Shown: positions 5,096 to 6,131 of the stretch, in pieces
Layout: the number at the start of each line of letters is the position of its first letter
Numbering within the stretch: position 1 is the stretch's first letter
From: an uncultured Dehalococcoidia bacterium
Lineage (GTDB): Bacteria > Chloroflexota > Dehalococcoidia > Lucifugimonadales > GCA-2712585
NCBI GenBank assembly: GCA_913052045.1
Contig: CAJXDJ010000055.1
Span: 1-6,131 of the forward strand
Reading direction: 5' to 3'
DNA length: 6,131 nt
Notes under the pieces: generated by a model
What the model saw: only the letters and a program-made list of their open reading frames with translations
Told to the model about the DNA's origin: nothing
Databases searched by the model: none
Position numbers and translations under genes: made by a program

Positions 5096-6131
5096 TTGAT
5101 ACATTCACAAAAACCTACTCGAGATCATGGCTCGGTATTCGATATGGCTCAAAGACAGTTTTATGCCGCCGCTGACAGGTTGGGGATTGAGTCAGGCATC
5201 CGTGATATATTGGCATCTTGTAAGAGAGAGTTCACGGTAAATTTCCCCGTAAAGATGGATGACGGTAGCATAGCTGTGTTTACGGGCCATAGGGTTCAAC
5301 ACAATATTAACAGGGGCCCGGCCAAAGGCGGGATTCGATTTCATCAAGATGTCACCCTTGATGAAGTTAAAGCCCTTGCAATGTGGATGACTTGGAAATG
5401 TGCTGTAACGAACATACCTTTTGGGGGTGGCAAGGGTGGGGTTACCGTTAATCCTAAACTGATGTCAATTGGGGAGAAAGAAAGATTAACTAGGAGATAT
5501 GCCACTGAGATTGCTCCCTTGATTGGTACCGAGTCCGATATTCCAGCACCGGATGTCAACACGGACGGTCAGGTAATGGCATGGATAATGGATACCATTA
5601 GTATGCATAGTGGTTACATTCAGCCAGGTATAGTCACCGGGAAGCCTGTTGCGATTGGTGGGACCTTAGGGAGGACCGAAGCGACGGGTAGAGGTGTGAT
5701 GATAGCGGCTAGGGAGGCTGCTAAAGAGGTTGGTCTTGATCTCCGTGGGGCAAGTGTCGTGGTCCAAGGTTATGGTAACGTCGGTTTTTGGGCAGCTGAA
5801 CTTTTGCACAAGGAGCTAGGTTGTAAAATTGTCGGTGCGAGCGATAGCACCAGTACTGTTTATTGCCAATCGGGTTTGGACCCCACTAAATTAAACGACT
5901 ACAAGAGTTCCACAGGTTCGTTGGCTGGATTTCCAGGAACAGACTCAGTAACTCCAGCCGAACTTTTAGAATTGCCTTGTGAGATATTGGTGCCTGCAGC
6001 CCTTGAACAGCAGATTACTAAGCATAACGCAAATAATGTTAAAGCCAAGATCGTAGTGGAAGGGGCTAATGGCCCGACGACTCCTGAGGCAGATGAGATA
6101 CTGGTGGATAACGGGACCAAAATAATACCAG
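5096..6131 (+). CDS. gdhA: Glu/Leu/Phe/Val dehydrogenase family protein, probably glutamate dehydrogenase; C-terminus cut
   Basis: The protein catalyses NAD(P)-linked interconversion of glutamate with 2-oxoglutarate and ammonia. The window holds 345 codons and then ends; about 70-80 residues are probably missing. Domain I contains the substrate and catalytic lysines in GPAKGGIRF (K77), MTWKCAV (K101) and IPFGGGKGG (K113), plus the catalytic aspartate in PAPDVNT (D153). GGTLGRTEATGRG (188-200) leads into the Rossmann domain with GYGNVG at 225-230, and D250 ends the second strand. GANGPTTPEAD is at 324-333. The start is TTG 5096 with AGGGG 8 nt upstream. The in-frame ATG at 5144 would cut off the SVFDMAQRQF segment, which resembles the conserved N-terminal stretch of homologues. 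It follows sucD by 70 bp. The specificity residues in the C-terminal part are out of view, so glutamate rather than leucine or valine is inferred from the strong GDH-like core. Confidence 0.93.
   Translation, partial: MIHSQKPTRDHGSVFDMAQRQFYAAADRLGIESGIRDILASCKREFTVNFPVKMDDGSIAVFTGHRVQHNINRGPAKGGIRFHQDVTLDEVKALAMWMTWKCAVTNIPFGGGKGGVTVNPKLMSIGEKERLTRRYATEIAPLIGTESDIPAPDVNTDGQVMAWIMDTISMHSGYIQPGIVTGKPVAIGGTLGRTEATGRGVMIAAREAAKEVGLDLRGASVVVQGYGNVGFWAAELLHKELGCKIVGASDSTSTVYCQSGLDPTKLNDYKSSTGSLAGFPGTDSVTPAELLELPCEILVPAALEQQITKHNANNVKAKIVVEGANGPTTPEADEILVDNGTKIIP

Noticed and set aside
5127..5129. ATG as a start for the glutamate dehydrogenase
   Set aside because: It is in a different frame and reaches a stop after about 30 codons; the conserved protein is read in the frame of TTG 5096 and ATG 5144.
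1..6131. A novel defence, mobile or other undescribed multi-gene system
   Set aside because: Every long coding region belongs to a familiar metabolic family, gaps are at most about 170 bp, and there are no repeats, integrases, tRNAs or unusual fusions.

Overview
This 6.1-kb window is a piece of a bacterial chromosome carrying ordinary central-metabolism genes. I found no mobile element, phage, CRISPR, RNA gene or defence cassette. The protein sequences, a moderate-GC base composition with frequent ATA and AGA/AGG codons, and the mix of an FAD oxidase with sucCD and a Glu/Leu/Phe/Val-type dehydrogenase suggest a slow-growing environmental bacterium. My guess is a Chloroflexota lineage such as SAR202 or a relative, but this rests on recalled sequence resemblance, not on a phylogeny.

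Layout from left to right. (1) Positions 1-1226, minus strand: the N-terminal 408 residues of an FAD-binding (GlcD/YdiJ-type) 2-hydroxyacid oxidase that runs off the left edge. (2) Positions 1227-1387: a divergent intergenic region with a perfect 16-bp palindrome and two candidate promoters that nearly touch their start codons. (3) Positions 1388-1888, plus strand: a NUDIX hydrolase with an N-terminal zinc ribbon. (4) Positions 1903-2796, minus strand, convergent with the NUDIX gene: a GarR/3-hydroxyisobutyrate-dehydrogenase-family reductase. (5) Positions 2797-2967: a second divergent control region with a promoter facing each way, each with an inverted repeat around its -35/-10 spacer. (6) Positions 2941/2968-4125 and 4150-5025, plus strand: sucC and sucD, the two subunits of succinyl-CoA synthetase. 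(7) Positions 5096-6131, plus strand: a glutamate-dehydrogenase-family gene cut by the right edge, close behind sucD and with its own candidate promoter overlapping the sucD stop codon.

How the genes work together: SucCD makes ATP or GTP from succinyl-CoA downstream of 2-oxoglutarate oxidation, and glutamate dehydrogenase interconverts 2-oxoglutarate and glutamate. They therefore sit on either side of the same carbon-nitrogen node. The left half handles 2-hydroxyacids (FAD oxidase) and 3-hydroxyacid/semialdehyde chemistry (GarR-like reductase). A glycolate-to-glycerate route or D-2-hydroxyglutarate recycling is conceivable but not shown by the sequence.

The most unusual point is the sucC start. 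The only canonical in-frame start (GTG 2941) lies just 3 nt behind a good -10 box and has no ribosome site. The family-conserved N-terminus instead begins at an ATA codon (2968) with a well-placed Shine-Dalgarno sequence. All promoter and operator calls are pattern-based and unverified.
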